Assembly (NCBI GenBank): GCA_025642075.2
Contig: JAODUO010000530.1
Span: forward strand, 189,001-253,000
DNA: 64,000 bases
Reading direction: 5' to 3'
Source of the DNA: Ridgeia piscesae
Taxonomy: Eukaryota; Annelida; Polychaeta; Sabellida; Siboglinidae
Made by a program: the position numbers and the translations under genes. Below the pieces are notes generated by a model that saw only the letters and a list, made by a program, of their open reading frames with translations, searched no databases and had not been told where the DNA came from. Below are positions 27,401 to 35,380 of the stretch, one piece after another (the stretch's first letter is position 1; every line of letters begins with the position of its first letter).

Positions 27401-30400
27401 ACCAGGGTCAACCCTTCCCTCCTCCCTGTGTATGGTACAGCCACAGTCTGGCATATAGCCTGACCTGTGGGCCCCTCTCACTGCCTTGTCACCCAGGGAC
27501 CTTCTCAATAGCTCACAAAGTAAACAACATGTGTTTAATATTAGTTAAATGCATAGCAAGGTACTTGGCAGATCTTTAATTGTCTGGCCAATTTGCATTA
27601 ACCTATACTATTCTAGCCAGGTGGCACCATTGTAGCAATATATTTTCCTTATGTTACGAGGATCACCAACCCCCACATACGCAATACTTAAGACATCTTG
27701 GGACTTGGCAAATGTTTGCTCCCTTGTATGCTAGCTATAATGGTATTCCTGCTAAACAGAGGTAAATATGCAAGATAAGTTCCCACTTGATTATGTCCAG
27801 TTTATGATCCTCTCCACAGGAACTGACCTCTCATTCTGCAGTGGTTATCACTGCACACTGCCATAACATCACTCTTAACACCTCATCATGGGGGAAGATA
27901 CCCATAATCTTAATTATCTCCATCTCACTTCTGTCAACTTTGACATATTATATTATTATACAGACATGCCACAGGCACTAATGCACATACACAGGGTGTC
28001 TGTGTAGCGAAGGGTCTGTGTAGCAGAGGGTCTGTGTAGCGCAGGGTCTGTGTAGCGCAGGGTCTGTGTAGCGCAGGGTCTGTGAGGCACTAGGGTTGTG
28101 TAGCACTGGGGTTGTGTAGCACTGGGGCTGTGTAGCGCAGGGTCTGTGTAACGCAGGGTCTGTGTAGTGCAGGGTAGGTGTAGCACTGGGGCTGTGTAGC
28201 GCTTGGGCTGTGTAACACTGGGGCTGGGGGCTGTGTAGCACTGGCGCTGGGGGCTGTGTAGCACTGGCGCTGGGGGCTGTGTAGCACTGGGGCTACAGCT
28301 TTATCTAGACAGTACGGTGATTCAGACAGTAGACACCGATTTGGTCAGTCTGAGTTAATTTTGGATGGCTGGAAATATGATCTGAGGGAGCTATAAAAAT
28401 TTGATATTGTAGATCAGTTATACTAGTATCAGTCCCTGTTATATGTCCATCGAGCTTTTGAAAATGTGCATGTATAATCATATGTATATGTATCTATGCA
28501 CATTTGGACTGGATCATGTGTGTGCCTGGCTGCCTGCTTAGAGCTGTGCATCCTCAGAACATTTTGGACTGGTAAATGTGATCCTATCCTGCATAAAGCT
28601 CTATGGCCGACTGTGATTCAGTGACACTGGACTCTTACAACATTCTGGGTGCAACCACCAAACTGCAACCACCAAACTGCAACCACCAAACTGCAACTCA
28701 CCAAACTGCAACCACCAAACTGCAACCACCAAACTGCAACCACCAAACTGCAACTACCAAACTGCAACCACCAAACTGCAACTACCAAACTGCAACCACC
28801 AAACTGCAACCACCAAACTGCAACCACCAAACTGCAACCACCAAACTGCAACCACCAAACTGCAACTACCAAACTGCAACTACCAAACTGCAACCACCAA
28901 ACTGCAACTACCAAACTGCAACTACCAAACTGCAACCACCAAACTGCAACTACCAAACTGCAACCACCAAACTGCAACCACTAAACTGCAACTACCAAAC
29001 TGCAACCACCAAACTGCAACCACCAAACAGCAACTACCAAACTGCAACCACCAAACTGCAACCACCAAACTGCAACCACCAAACAGCAACTACCAAACTG
29101 CAACCACCAAACTGCAACCACCAAACTGCAACCACCAAACTGCAACTACCAAACTGCAACCAGTATTAGGACACAGTTTACTGACTCATGGCTCGCAGAG
29201 CTGACATGATTCACGTCATCGGTAATTGAACATTTCTTTTCCATGACCCCTGAAAGTAGTCAAAGAGCACACCCCCGCTATGCAGTGTATACGCGAAACA
29301 AAACATCCCCTAAACATGGAACCTGTTGGATTTCATCTAATGGTGTGTATCCATAAACTTCAGCATAAAACAGCAACATGACCCATTCCCAACATTCTCT
29401 ATAGTAGTGGCTTTAGGTTGGGTGCACAACCTCACAAAATCCCAACATTTGTTAAGCATTACGTAACGGGGAATCTCATCATTACGACATAATACAGGGA
29501 AATAAATTCCTACACCTGCGCCATCTACCAGGTGACACATGTTCATACAAATTGAGGCTAATACCAGTTACTTTGGATCATCAAAATAACACATCCAACA
29601 GCAAGTATCAGTGTGGATGGGAGGACTGACACACCCAACAGCAAGTATCAGTGTGGATGGGAGGACTGACACATCCAACAGCAAGTACCAGTGTGGATGG
29701 GAGGACTGCCACATCCAACAGCAAGTACCAGTGTGGATGGGAGGACTGACACATCCAACAGCAAGTATCAGTGTGGATGGGAGGACAGACACATCCAACA
29801 GCAAGTATCAGTGTGGATGGGAGGACTGACACATCCAACAGCAAGTACCAGTGTGGATGGGAGGACTGACACATCCAACAGCAAGTACCAGTGTGGATGG
29901 GAGCACTGCCACATCCAATAACAAGTACCAGTGTGGATGGGAGGACTGCCACATCCAACAGCAAGTACCAGTGTGGATGGGAGGACTGCCACATCCAACA
30001 GCAAGTACCAGTGTGGATGGGAGGACTGACACATCCAACAACAAGTATCAGTGTGGATGGGAGGACTGACACATCCAACAGCAAGTATCAGTGTGGATGG
30101 GATGACTGACACATCCAACAGCAAGTATCAGTGTGGATGGGAGGACTGACACATCCAACAGCAAGTATCAGTGTGGATGGGAGGACTGACACATCCAACA
30201 GCAAGTATCAGTGTGGATGGGAGGACTGACACATCCAACAGCAAGTATCAGTGTGGATGGGAGGACTGACACATCCAACAGCAAGTATCAGTGTGGATGG
30301 GAGGACTGACACATCCAACAGCTAGTATCAGTGTGGATGGGAGCACTGACACATCCAACAGCAAGTATCAGTGTGGATGGGAGCACTGACACATCCAACA

Positions 30401-33400
30401 GGAAGTATCAGTGTGGATGGGAGCACTGACACAGAGCTAAAGGTAAGACTGTTTTGACCTAGTGATCTGATGGTGCCCCGTCTGAGTCAGGCAGTGGCTG
30501 CAGTGAGATGCCACCAACTAGCCGAGTGCAAACACACAAACCATGTTTCAAAACATCACAAAACGAGTCAGGAAATATCCTCCTAAATCAATGCACCCAA
30601 GGTGTCAGATGAAAGTGGTGCACCATTACATGGGGTCATTATGACAGTGCTGACCTTGAAGTAGTCTTTATACTTGGGTAGATGAGTGGGCTTGATGGAG
30701 GCCAGTCAGCCAGCTGACATTAGGAGTGATGGATTGGGGGGAGGGGGCGTGGAAGGGTTCTTGGGATGCCTGCCAGCTGCTCATGACTGTTGGCAGTGGA
30801 GGAATCCAACATCAGGACATTCATTATCACCTAGGACCTCCTTCCTGCAGACTCACCTCTCAAACACACTACCTTGTCAATTAGTTCTCTCCTTCCGTTT
30901 TAGTGAACTATCCCAAACAGTTTGTGAGTACTATTAATGACGATAGGATGACATGTTTGAACAAGGAATGGATAAGTACAGACAATTGACCAAGGAATGG
31001 ATAAGGACGGACAATTGAACAAGGAATGGATAAGGACGAACAATTGAACAAGGAATGGATAAGGACGGACAATTGAACAAGGAATGGATAAGGACGGACA
31101 ATTGAACAAGGAATGGATAAGGACGGACAATTAAACAAGGAATGGAAAAGGACGGACAATAGAACAAGGAATGGATAACGACGGACAATTGAACAAGGAA
31201 TGGATAAGGACGGACAATTGAACAAGGAATGGATAAGGACGGACAATTGAACAAGGAATGGATATTCCAATAAGGATGGACAATTGACCAAGGAATGGAT
31301 AAGGATGGACAATTGACTAAGAAATGGATAAGGACGGACAATTGGCCAAGGAATGGATAAAGATGGACAATTGAACAAGGAATGGATAAGGACGGACAAC
31401 TGACTAATAATAATGTATCTATAAGCATGCATGAAGTACAGTTATAGTTGGAATGGGGTAGTGTATGAAATGTCTTGTTTTTGTCAGTTGAGATCTTCAA
31501 GCATGTGACATGTATTGTTACGGGACGTGGTATAGCCAAGTATACCGGTACTCCATTATGTAATACATATTGTTACTGAGTGTGCGGTACTCTGTGTATG
31601 TAAAACAAATTGTAAGTAACATTGTTACTAGTTGTGATGCATGTAACATGTAACGTTACTGGCTGTGGAGTGACCTATATACATAAAAAGAATATTACTG
31701 ACTGTGGGTAGTCTGTGTAATTGGCATGTAATGTATAATTATTGTTACTGTATAGTACTCCAGGAATGTAACACGTTTTGTTACTGACTGTATAGTACTC
31801 CAGGTACATAACAAGTCTTGTTACTTGCTTTTGGGTTCTAGTGAGGGTATAATGATGTAACCTCTCTCATCCTATAACCCAGCCAGCCTGTAACCTACAC
31901 AGTGAGATGGAGCCTGAGGGGGTGACTGGGGGTGTGCCTATAGCAACTACCACCACCGCCACACTGTATGAGGTGCTGCCACCTGTCCAACAGCTCAACT
32001 GTAAGGTTCATGACACTCCCCTTCATAGAGTAGGGGCAATGAGAGACCCTAAAACAACCCATTCCATCTAGACCACAGTGGTACTTCAAAAGACTCAATA
32101 CAATGACAATTAATGCACTGCCATTTCTGGGATGAAGCGGGTTTGTTGCATTTATTGCATTTGTTGCTAAATTTCTGTAAGTAGATAACCAACATTTGGG
32201 AGATATTTCCAGCCTCCTTTTTGTATGCTTGGTGTTCGGGAAGTCAACTGTTTCACTGTTATATGTTTAACATGTATGTTATGTTACAAACTCCGATAGC
32301 TGCTAATACATAAACACAGCCAAATGGGTTCACCTTAGCACAACCAAGTATGAAACTGCTTCCCAACGGAAAACATGGAAGTTTATTGTAAAAACACTAT
32401 TAAAACTTTGCAATAAATCACCATAGTTGTTAGACTTCTGCTAACCTGTATTGCTCTTTGCAGAAGCATTATGCACTAGACAACATAAACCATTGAGGCC
32501 CAGATTGAGGCAGGCAACATGATAGATAAAGTAGTAAATGCAAAGTCATAAATACGGTTCTCCCTTGGCAAGATACATTATCAATATTTAACAAGATTCA
32601 ACAAGGTTGGCAATAAAAATAAGACGCTCCAGACGCCAACATGTCAAGGTCCAATGTATTGAGGGTAGATTTGTTTCTTATACCTGATTACAAATCCATG
32701 AGTTCTCAGAGCAGGTACCATGTGAATTGAGCTATTCCGGTCTATTTTGATTGACAGCTGTCAATGTATCTGCAGACTGTCAATTACTTGGCCACACAAC
32801 AATTGAGATGTTCCCTGCACCTGTTGGGTATGGGATATCTGTGCCAAAAGCTGTTTTGTAATAGGTAAAAGCAAATTATTTATGGGAATGCATTTTTGGG
32901 TCTGACCATCCTCACATTCCAGGCTCCCATCAGTATCAGCTGGCAAATCATCTGGTTACATGGAAGTTTGAGTCAGCTACCCATTGTACCATGTCAGGTT
33001 TGGTACGGTGGGTTTGGACCAATCGTAACTGACGTTAGAAGTAACGTTTGGGAAGGAAAAGAATTTAGTAGAACCTGTTCTACCTACCAGGGAATAGTTT
33101 TACTGGTAACTTGTGAGATTTTCAGAAATTACCAGTTCATATCCAGCACGGGTTGTTTGTGTAAATGGACGATCATCAGTGCATCCCTGGTATATTCCAA
33201 CCTTATCGGAGTAGGGTAACGCAGAAGGTAGACTAGCAAAATGTCAGTGACAAGGACCACCCCCACTGCCCCACCAAGTCCCAGTGACCTCTACTCTACT
33301 GGTGAATGTCTAGTCTTATCCTTCTATAACACTTGTCAACATTCCCCGGGAATGGACAGTCTCGTGTGTTTACTTACACCAAGGAGACTGGGTCTACACT

Positions 33401-34547
33401 CAGTCTCAGACCCAAAGGGTCTACAAATGTCTGTCAATATGATCCCAGTTATTCCTTTATCACCCCTGTAGGTAATTTGTGGACAAACAAAACATATTGT
33501 TGCATTACAAAATTTGTTATTATCACTTCCAAAAGTATATTTTTTGCTTTTTAATAGTTCTACTAAAATCATGTTTAGTCTTCATAAGCTACATTTTCTG
33601 TACATTTGAGACACCCAAGTGTTGCGATGGGAACTGTAACAATGTTTGACGTCGAGACATAAATGTGATATTGCTATGAACACTGTGTGTTGTAACATTT
33701 TGCCATGTACAATGAGGTCATCTATAAGAACCCAGACGGCAGACTAGCTCCTGTGTGCCTACTCACTGCTACCAACATGGCCCTGTCATACTGTTACCAA
33801 GCAACTGGAATTTATTGCATCAGCCTCGGCTGCCTTGTTTCGTGCAGTCTGGGAGGGACGGTGGCTAAATCCCGGCTCCTGATTCCCTCCACTCACTGAG
33901 GGAGAAACTGTCCCCCAGTGTATCATATCTACAGCCACTTACCTTCGCTGATTATTCATGTTTTTTATTATTACATTTAGAAATTCCTGCGAGATGTCTT
34001 TAACCCAGCAGGCTGCATATGTGCTGAAGTTATATTAGTGGATTACTGTAATATCCAATAGAAATAATTTAATATATTCATATTCCAGCAGAAGTATGTC
34101 AACAACAGAGCAGTAACTATAAATAATTATATTACACAGCCTAATGTGCATTCATCATTCATAATAAAACGACGTTGTCATGCTGAACAGAGAATAAATA
34201 GTCACCGTTATGAGGTCATCATTACAAATATTTCTACATTTCAAGAGAAAATATTAAAAACAGTAAAAATACAAAACAAGCACATTTTTTGTTCAGTCCT
34301 TGCTAGACTATGTCATTCAGTTAAGAAACTAATTTAAAAAAACATCACGATAACTGGCTGACAGCCAGCAGTGTTCTAGTAGAGAATGCTGTGGGAATGG
34401 AATAGTTTGCGTGTGTGAGACGAGGTGGACGGAGGCTGCACTCACCGCGTTGCTTGTGTTGATGTCAGTGCTTCCTTTGAGGTACTCGAACACCTTCTCC
34501 AGGTTGCCAGCTCTCGCTGCTCGCAGGAAGCTGGCATTGCCATCAGT
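4731..34547 (-). CDS. ANK2-like: Canonical ankyrin gene, N-terminal part (12 spliced exons, ankyrin repeats 1-14)
   Basis: Joined minus-strand exons: 34547-34446, 15234-15136, 12865-12668, 11884-11699, 11053-11024 (probable micro-exon), 8887-8789, 8143-8045, 7473-7375, 7000-6902, 5914-5816, 5380-5282 and 4928-4731. All have AG/GT borders and phase 0, so each exon is one or two 33-residue ankyrin repeats. The order and text match canonical ankyrins, for example FLRAARAGN at the start, then [25 protein letters not shown] [25 protein letters not shown] and [13 protein letters not shown]. Family knowledge: ankyrins are membrane-cytoskeleton adaptors whose 24-repeat domain binds ion channels, transporters and cell-adhesion proteins, while downstream ZU5/UPA and death domains bind spectrin and signalling partners. 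Those later domains are outside the window. By memory it resembles Drosophila Ank2 closely, but the orthology to one vertebrate paralogue cannot be resolved, as invertebrate lineages duplicated separately. Confidence 0.95.
5282..5380 (-). CDS. ANK2-like: Ankyrin exon, repeat 12
   Basis: The 99-bp exon encodes [14 protein letters not shown] to [19 protein letters not shown] is a signature of this repeat. The acceptor is TTGACAG and the donor GTAAG. It was not visible as a separate start-to-stop frame because it has no internal methionine, but it is unambiguous by translation and splice borders. Confidence 0.97.
5816..5914 (-). CDS. ANK2-like: Ankyrin exon, repeat 11
   Basis: The 99-bp exon encodes [14 protein letters not shown] to [19 protein letters not shown] and the NARAL ending are exact landmarks of this repeat in ankyrins. 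The acceptor is GTTGTAG and the donor GTCAGTAG, a slightly weaker donor than its neighbours. A longer open frame here runs past the donor into the intron and should not be used. Confidence 0.96.
6305..6686. repeat. 28-bp minisatellite, about 13-14 copies
   Basis: Units share CAACCTTTATAACCCACTGG then CATCAAAT. Variation is limited to single substitutions and one-base C insertions. It sits in the 987-bp intron between the exons of repeats 10 and 11. Confidence 0.95.
6902..7000 (-). CDS. ANK2-like: Ankyrin exon, repeat 10
   Basis: The 99-bp exon encodes [14 protein letters not shown] to AQIDDVTV, matching NGLSPLHMAAQGDH and DDVTL in known ankyrins. The acceptor is CTTGTAG and the donor GTAAGTGCC. 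The next intron (987 bp) contains the 28-bp array. An upstream-reading frame that continues into the intron from 6897 is a read-through artefact. Confidence 0.96.
7375..7473 (-). CDS. ANK2-like: Ankyrin exon, repeat 9
   Basis: The 99-bp exon encodes [14 protein letters not shown] to [22 protein letters not shown] is strongly conserved across canonical ankyrins, and LLLERGAP follows as in the family. The acceptor is TTGACAG and the donor GTGAGTAG. Flanking introns are short (374 and 571 bp). Confidence 0.97.
7474..8044 (-). other. Intron between repeats 8 and 9
   Basis: A 571-bp intron. Apart from two and a half copies of an 18-bp phrase (TGTGTTACACTCCACAAG) near 7530-7577, I see no repeat, RNA gene or coding potential. 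Confidence 0.6.
8045..8143 (-). CDS. ANK2-like: Ankyrin exon, repeat 8, with altered TPLH motif
   Basis: The 99-bp exon encodes [14 protein letters not shown] to ADLEGKTR. Its position corresponds to the NGITPLHVASKRG or HNISPLHVAAKWG repeat of vertebrate and fly ankyrins. The usual TPLH tetrapeptide reads MPMH here. The rest ([15 protein letters not shown]) is normal and there is no stop or frame break. The acceptor is GTTGTAG and the donor GTATGTG. A 17-bp array lies 20 bp upstream of the acceptor. Confidence 0.95.
8166..8302. repeat. 17-bp minisatellite, 8 copies
   Basis: Unit ACTGAGTATACCAACAC with the variant ACTGAGCACACCAACAC alternating in the first copies. It lies just upstream (in gene sense) of the repeat 8 acceptor. 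Confidence 0.95.
8789..8887 (-). CDS. ANK2-like: Ankyrin exon, repeat 7
   Basis: The 99-bp exon encodes [14 protein letters not shown] to ADPNFKAR, matching [14 protein letters not shown] in known ankyrins. Borders are ACTCTGTT-type on the genomic strand, that is CAG acceptor and GTAAGA donor. The intron on its 5' side is 2.1 kb and contains the 37-bp array. Confidence 0.96.
8888..9767 (-). other. AT-rich intron sequence between micro-exon and repeat 7 exon
   Basis: Non-repetitive intron. A plus-strand open frame of 109 codons (9408-9737) has no recognisable domain, is antisense to the gene and has AT-rich random-looking composition, so I treat it as chance. Confidence 0.6.
9768..10658. repeat. 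About 37-bp minisatellite, about 24 copies
   Basis: The unit contains ACACATAAGTGACATACTCC followed by AATGTTTT and a T-rich stretch of variable length ending TTTAG. The left end is more diverged, the middle is homogenised (10190-10380 nearly identical), and two variants (GGTTATTTAG and CTTTTTTTAG) alternate from about 10380 to 10650, giving a local two-unit order. Confidence 0.95.
10705..10820. repeat. Degenerate GACA/GACG tetranucleotide tract
   Basis: Imperfect GACAGACAGACGGACAGACA-like tract. A cysteine- and serine-rich minus-strand frame across it is repeat-derived. Confidence 0.8.
11024..11053 (-). CDS. ANK2-like: Probable 30-bp micro-exon between repeats 6 and 7
   Basis: Between the repeat 5-6 exon and the repeat 7 exon, the minus strand carries a phase-0 segment of 10 codons, [10 protein letters not shown], bordered by GCGTTACAG and GTTTGTAG. 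Human ANK2 has a small insert at exactly this position (MMVNRTTE, followed by SGFTPLH), and the VN-x-TT pattern is shared. Inclusion would lengthen the loop between repeats 6 and 7 by 10 residues. The acceptor tract is moderate and the donor is weaker than the neighbours', which fits alternative use. It was found by position and phase, not by an open-frame search. Confidence 0.65.
11699..11884 (-). CDS. ANK2-like: Ankyrin exon, repeats 5 and 6
   Basis: A 186-bp, 62-codon exon: [15 protein letters not shown] to the linker [17 protein letters not shown], ending NVDSTSK. The shortened repeat 5 with the [10 protein letters not shown] junction is diagnostic of ANK1/2/3-type ankyrins rather than other ankyrin-repeat proteins. 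The acceptor is GTGCCCAG and the donor GTGAGG. A plus-strand open frame of 122 codons overlapping this exon is simply its antisense shadow. Confidence 0.96.
12240..12703. repeat. Decayed about 70-bp tandem repeat containing copies of an ankyrin exon end and splice donor
   Basis: The true exon end and donor occupy 12661-12703 (plus-strand text GACTCACTTCAGTGGCGAGG and onward to CCGTTACTGA). Similar text recurs at about 12584-12627, 12514-12557, 12474-12501, 12402-12445, 12336-12379 and, more diverged, 12240-12285 and 12287-12330. Read on the minus strand, the copy at 12557-12522 gives [10 protein letters not shown] followed by GTGAAT, matching the real [10 protein letters not shown] followed by GTGAGT. 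The copies therefore include coding text and a donor-like site inside the intron. Confidence 0.8.
12668..12865 (-). CDS. ANK2-like: Ankyrin exon, repeats 3 and 4
   Basis: A 198-bp, 66-codon exon encoding two repeats without an intron between them: [14 protein letters not shown] to KVNVQSQ, then [14 protein letters not shown] to [18 protein letters not shown] is the form typical of canonical ankyrins at this repeat. The acceptor is CTGACAG-like (GTTGACAG) and the donor GTGAGTC. Read-through into the intron adds 15 codons before a stop. The intron immediately after the exon holds decayed copies of the exon end and donor, described separately. Confidence 0.96.
12885..12965. repeat. CA/GACA-rich simple repeat
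   Basis: An ACAC-rich and ACAGACAG-rich stretch at 12885-12960, upstream of the repeat 3-4 acceptor. Confidence 0.8.
12966..13499 (-). other. Unique intron sequence between repeats 2 and 3
   Basis: No repeat or coding signal seen. A 106-codon minus frame overlapping 13258-13578 enters the neighbouring array and has no recognisable domain. Confidence 0.5.
13500..14630. repeat. 47-bp minisatellite with a hairpin in each unit, about 24 copies
   Basis: Each unit contains TGTGTAGT-TGGT-ACTACACA, a perfect 8-bp inverted repeat with a 4-base loop. It overlaps a second inverted repeat, ACTACA-CA-TGTAGT, followed by CATGTACACAG. Copies near 13565 and 13615 carry GGCACTACG, which breaks one stem pair. 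Most others keep both arms. Alternating CAGTGTCTG and CAGTATCTG variants form runs. Confidence 0.95.
14795..15078 (+). mobile_element. tRNA-derived SINE copy
   Basis: The left part resembles a tRNA promoter: CAGTGGTTAGGGCACCTG fits a degenerate A box, and GGGTTTGAAACCCC at about 14848 fits a B box. A central part, GTTCACTCGGCTGCACAAG, is shared with the copies near 26.6 and 59.8 kb. The 3' tail (CTGTATAAGAACTTA then TTTACTTTATT) resembles the tail fragment near 60.2 kb. It ends about 60 bp before the ankyrin repeat 2 exon. Central-domain SINEs of this kind are known in molluscs and other invertebrates; the family name cannot be fixed here. Confidence 0.7.
15136..15234 (-). CDS. ANK2-like: Ankyrin exon, repeat 2
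   Basis: The 99-bp exon encodes [14 protein letters not shown] through [10 protein letters not shown], the second repeat of the family. The acceptor is TTCCAG and the donor GTAAG. It is separated from the first repeat exon by the largest intron seen here, 19.2 kb. The 36-bp minisatellite starts only about 15 bp upstream of the acceptor, so the branch-point region of this intron must lie inside or right next to the array. Confidence 0.96.
15249..17557. repeat. 36-bp minisatellite, about 64 copies
   Basis: The unit contains CAACATCAGTGACACTGTCA followed by TGTCACGCATTCAACA. Because 36 is 12 codons, two plus-strand frames remain open for 499 and 485 codons with a 12-residue period ([12 protein letters not shown]). 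Subtypes differ at GCATTC/GCTTTC, ATGTCA/ACGTCA and CACAAC/CATAAC. The right third (16989-17430) is almost perfectly homogeneous, and the middle is a mosaic. A short irregular join occurs at 16960-16985. It is not a gene: the period is the DNA unit and the strand is antisense to the ankyrin gene. Confidence 0.97.
17560..19607. other. Unique AT-rich intron sequence with a TA microsatellite
   Basis: Apart from the TA tract at 18344-18400, I see no repeat family, coding exon or RNA gene. Short open frames here are chance-length. Confidence 0.5.
18344..18400. repeat. (TA)n microsatellite
   Basis: About 25 TA dinucleotides with one TT interruption near 18391. Confidence 0.97.
19608..21350. repeat. 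13-bp minisatellite, about 134 copies
   Basis: Unit GGGGCCAGTGAGT. The 13-bp unit has no stop in any minus-strand phase, so all three minus frames stay open (638, 599 and 518 codons; 13-residue period [13 protein letters not shown]). Subtypes (GAAGCCAGTGAGT, GGAGCCTGTGAGT, GGGGCCAATGAGT, AGAGCCAGTGAGT) recur in a fixed order, giving higher-order blocks, for example around 19925-19990, 20125-20190 and 20225-20290. Confidence 0.97.
21360..23800. other. Unique intron sequence with a GC-richer island near 21800-22330
   Basis: The stretch 21800-22330 is distinctly richer in G, C and CpG than its surroundings and contains TGACGTAA near 21971, which fits a CRE/bZIP-type site. It could be an intronic enhancer or alternative promoter, but no exon with suitable borders was recognised. 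The rest is AT-rich and featureless. Confidence 0.35.
23820..24045. repeat. GT-rich simple repeat and GTGTGCG array
   Basis: A (GT)n tract with GTGC variants passes into GTGTGCGGTGTGCGGT-like units, then a five-fold GGAGTGTGC run. Open frames on both strands here are repeat-derived. Confidence 0.95.
24295..24815. repeat. 21-bp minisatellite with 42-bp dimers
   Basis: Unit core CCTGACACAGACAGATACTG. Between about 24500 and 24690, two subtypes alternate (CAGAAAGATCCTAT and CACCGACAGATACTG), producing a 42-bp higher-order unit repeated five times. Flanking units are monomeric. Confidence 0.95.
25000..26504. other. Intron sequence with a degenerate purine-rich repeat
   Basis: From about 25480 to 25990 the text repeats AAAGAGAAAGGAACTA-like and GGATGTGAA-like phrases at irregular spacing, consistent with an old tandem array. 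An RFX-type X-box, GTAACCATGGCAAC, lies at 25128-25141. No coding exon is recognised. Confidence 0.4.
26505..26700 (+). mobile_element. Degraded tRNA-derived SINE copy
   Basis: Contains TGGCACAGCACTC and, 30 bp later, CCAGGTTTGAATCATG, which resembles A and B boxes, then AAGTTCATTCAGATACCTGG and TATAAGCAGTGGTGGAT. Those central words are shared with copies at 14.9 and 59.8 kb. Confidence 0.55.
26701..27990. other. Unique intron sequence, nothing recognised
   Basis: A few 100-125 codon frames occur on the plus strand between 26948 and 27579 but show no known domain, and their overlap in different phases argues for chance. A near-duplicate phrase (GAGCTATCCCT) at 27018 and 27051 suggests a small local duplication. 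Confidence 0.4.
27994..28294. repeat. 16-bp minisatellite, about 18 copies
   Basis: Unit GGTCTGTGTAGCGCAG, passing to GGGCTGTGTAGCACTG at the right end with an inserted GGGGCT segment in the last copies. Confidence 0.93.
28651..29162. repeat. 14-bp minisatellite, about 36 copies
   Basis: Unit CCACCAAACTGCAA with the variant CTACCAAACTGCAA. Open on both strands, giving a 14-residue period of Q, N and C-rich text on the plus strand and W, F and C-rich text on the minus strand. Neither looks like a natural protein. Confidence 0.96.
29163..29588. other. Unique spacer between two arrays
   Basis: About 425 bp of non-repetitive intron with no recognised feature. Confidence 0.5.
29589..30433. repeat. 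40-bp minisatellite, 21 copies
   Basis: Unit contains GTGTGGATGGGAGGACTGAC followed by ACATCCAACAGCAAGTA. Units are over 95 percent alike by eye. Variant positions (TATCAG/TACCAG, GACTGAC/GACTGCC) occur in runs, showing recent amplification. Confidence 0.97.
30434..30954. other. Unique spacer
   Basis: No feature recognised apart from a G-rich stretch near 30735. Confidence 0.4.
30955..31400. repeat. 29-bp minisatellite, about 15 copies
   Basis: Unit contains AAGGACGGACAATTGAACAA then GGAATGGAT. One copy near 31265 carries an 8-base insertion (ATTCCAAT region). Minus frames of 174 and 201 codons are repeat-derived. Confidence 0.95.
31510..31840. repeat. Strongly decayed tandem repeat
   Basis: The phrase TTGTTACTGACTGTG with TAATGTAACA-like flanks recurs about seven times at about 40-50 bp spacing with many substitutions. 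This is an old array. Confidence 0.55.
31841..34440. other. Unique intron sequence, nothing recognised
   Basis: Mixed AT-rich sequence without repeats. The 107-codon plus frame at 32896-33219 and similar frames show no domain and no splice or promoter context. Confidence 0.45.
34446..34547 (-). CDS. ANK2-like: Ankyrin exon, repeat 1
   Basis: This 102-bp exon encodes 34 residues beginning [15 protein letters not shown] and ending DINTSNA. It is the hallmark first repeat of canonical ankyrins (the SFLRAAR-GNL segment), and the 34-codon, phase-0 layout agrees with the family. The acceptor reads TGTTGTAG and the donor GTGAGTGC. The TAG of the acceptor is an in-frame stop, so the exon must be joined to something upstream rather than read through. 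A 28-bp tandem array begins almost at the acceptor, on the intron side. Confidence 0.95.
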
Positions 34548-34552
34548 CTACA

Positions 34553-34930
34553 ACAGATAGCAGTGGTGACACACAGGCTCCGACACAGCTGTGGTGACAC
34601 AAAGATTCTGACATAGCAGTGGTGACACAAAAATACTGACACAGCAGTGGTGACACAAAGATTCTGACACAGCAGTGGTGACACAAAAATACTGACACAG
34701 AAGTGGTGACACAAAGATTCTGACACAGCAGTGGTGACACACAGGCTCCAATGCTCTAAAACAGCAATGGAGACATATATACCTACACACACAGTGGTGG
34801 TGACACAAAGGCTCTGACTCACCAATGGTGACACAGACACTGACAGATACAGCAATGGTTTCTGACATACACATATATCGGTGATCACACACAGACTTCA
34901 ACACAGCAATGGTGAAATACAGGCAATGAC
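34553..34930. repeat. 28-bp minisatellite touching the ankyrin repeat 1 acceptor
   Basis: Unit core AGCAGTGGTGACACAAAGAT with TCTGACAC. The first eight copies are clear (34553-34770), later ones are diverged to about 34930, and the same words return at 35255-35380 after the ACTC tract. On the minus strand each unit ends in GTGTCAG, so the array places repeated AG acceptor-like sites directly upstream of the true acceptor at 34548. Confidence 0.9.
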
Positions 34931-34950
34931 ACATACAGAAGAGATGACGC

Positions 34951-35146
34951 ACTCACTCACTCACTCACTCACTCACTCACTCACTCACTCACTCACTCAC
35001 TCACTCACTCACTCACTCACTCACTCACTCACTCACTCACTCACTCACTCACTCACTCACTCACTCACTCACTCACTCACTCACTCACCCACTCACTCAC
35101 TCACTCACTCACTCACTCACTCACTCACTCACTCACTCACTCACTC
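34951..35146. repeat. (ACTC)n tetranucleotide microsatellite, about 49 copies
   Basis: Almost perfect ACTC repeat, one ACCC variant near 35088, followed by a short CT tract. Confidence 0.99.
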
Positions 35147-35148
35147 AT

Positions 35149-35159
<11 letters not shown>

Positions 35160-35203
<44 letters not shown>

Positions 35204-35245
35204 GACGCACTCACGCATGCACACACGCACGCACACACGCACGCG
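35160..35245. repeat. (CA)n microsatellite with GCAC-rich tail
   Basis: About 19 CA dinucleotides followed by CACGCATGCACACACGCACG-type imperfect repeats. Confidence 0.97.
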
Positions 35246-35380
35246 CCACTTGCTCTACAGTGGTGACACCGGCTACTATTACACTGCAGTAGTGACACAT
35301 ACACAGACATACAGCAGTAGTGACACTGACAGTAATCAAGCAATAGTAGTTACTCTATGACATCAATGGTGAGTTGGTGA

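Noticed and set aside
32896..33219. Plus-strand 107-codon frame as a gene
   Set aside because: No domain, no conserved motif, no context. The length is compatible with chance in about 2.5 kb of mixed sequence.
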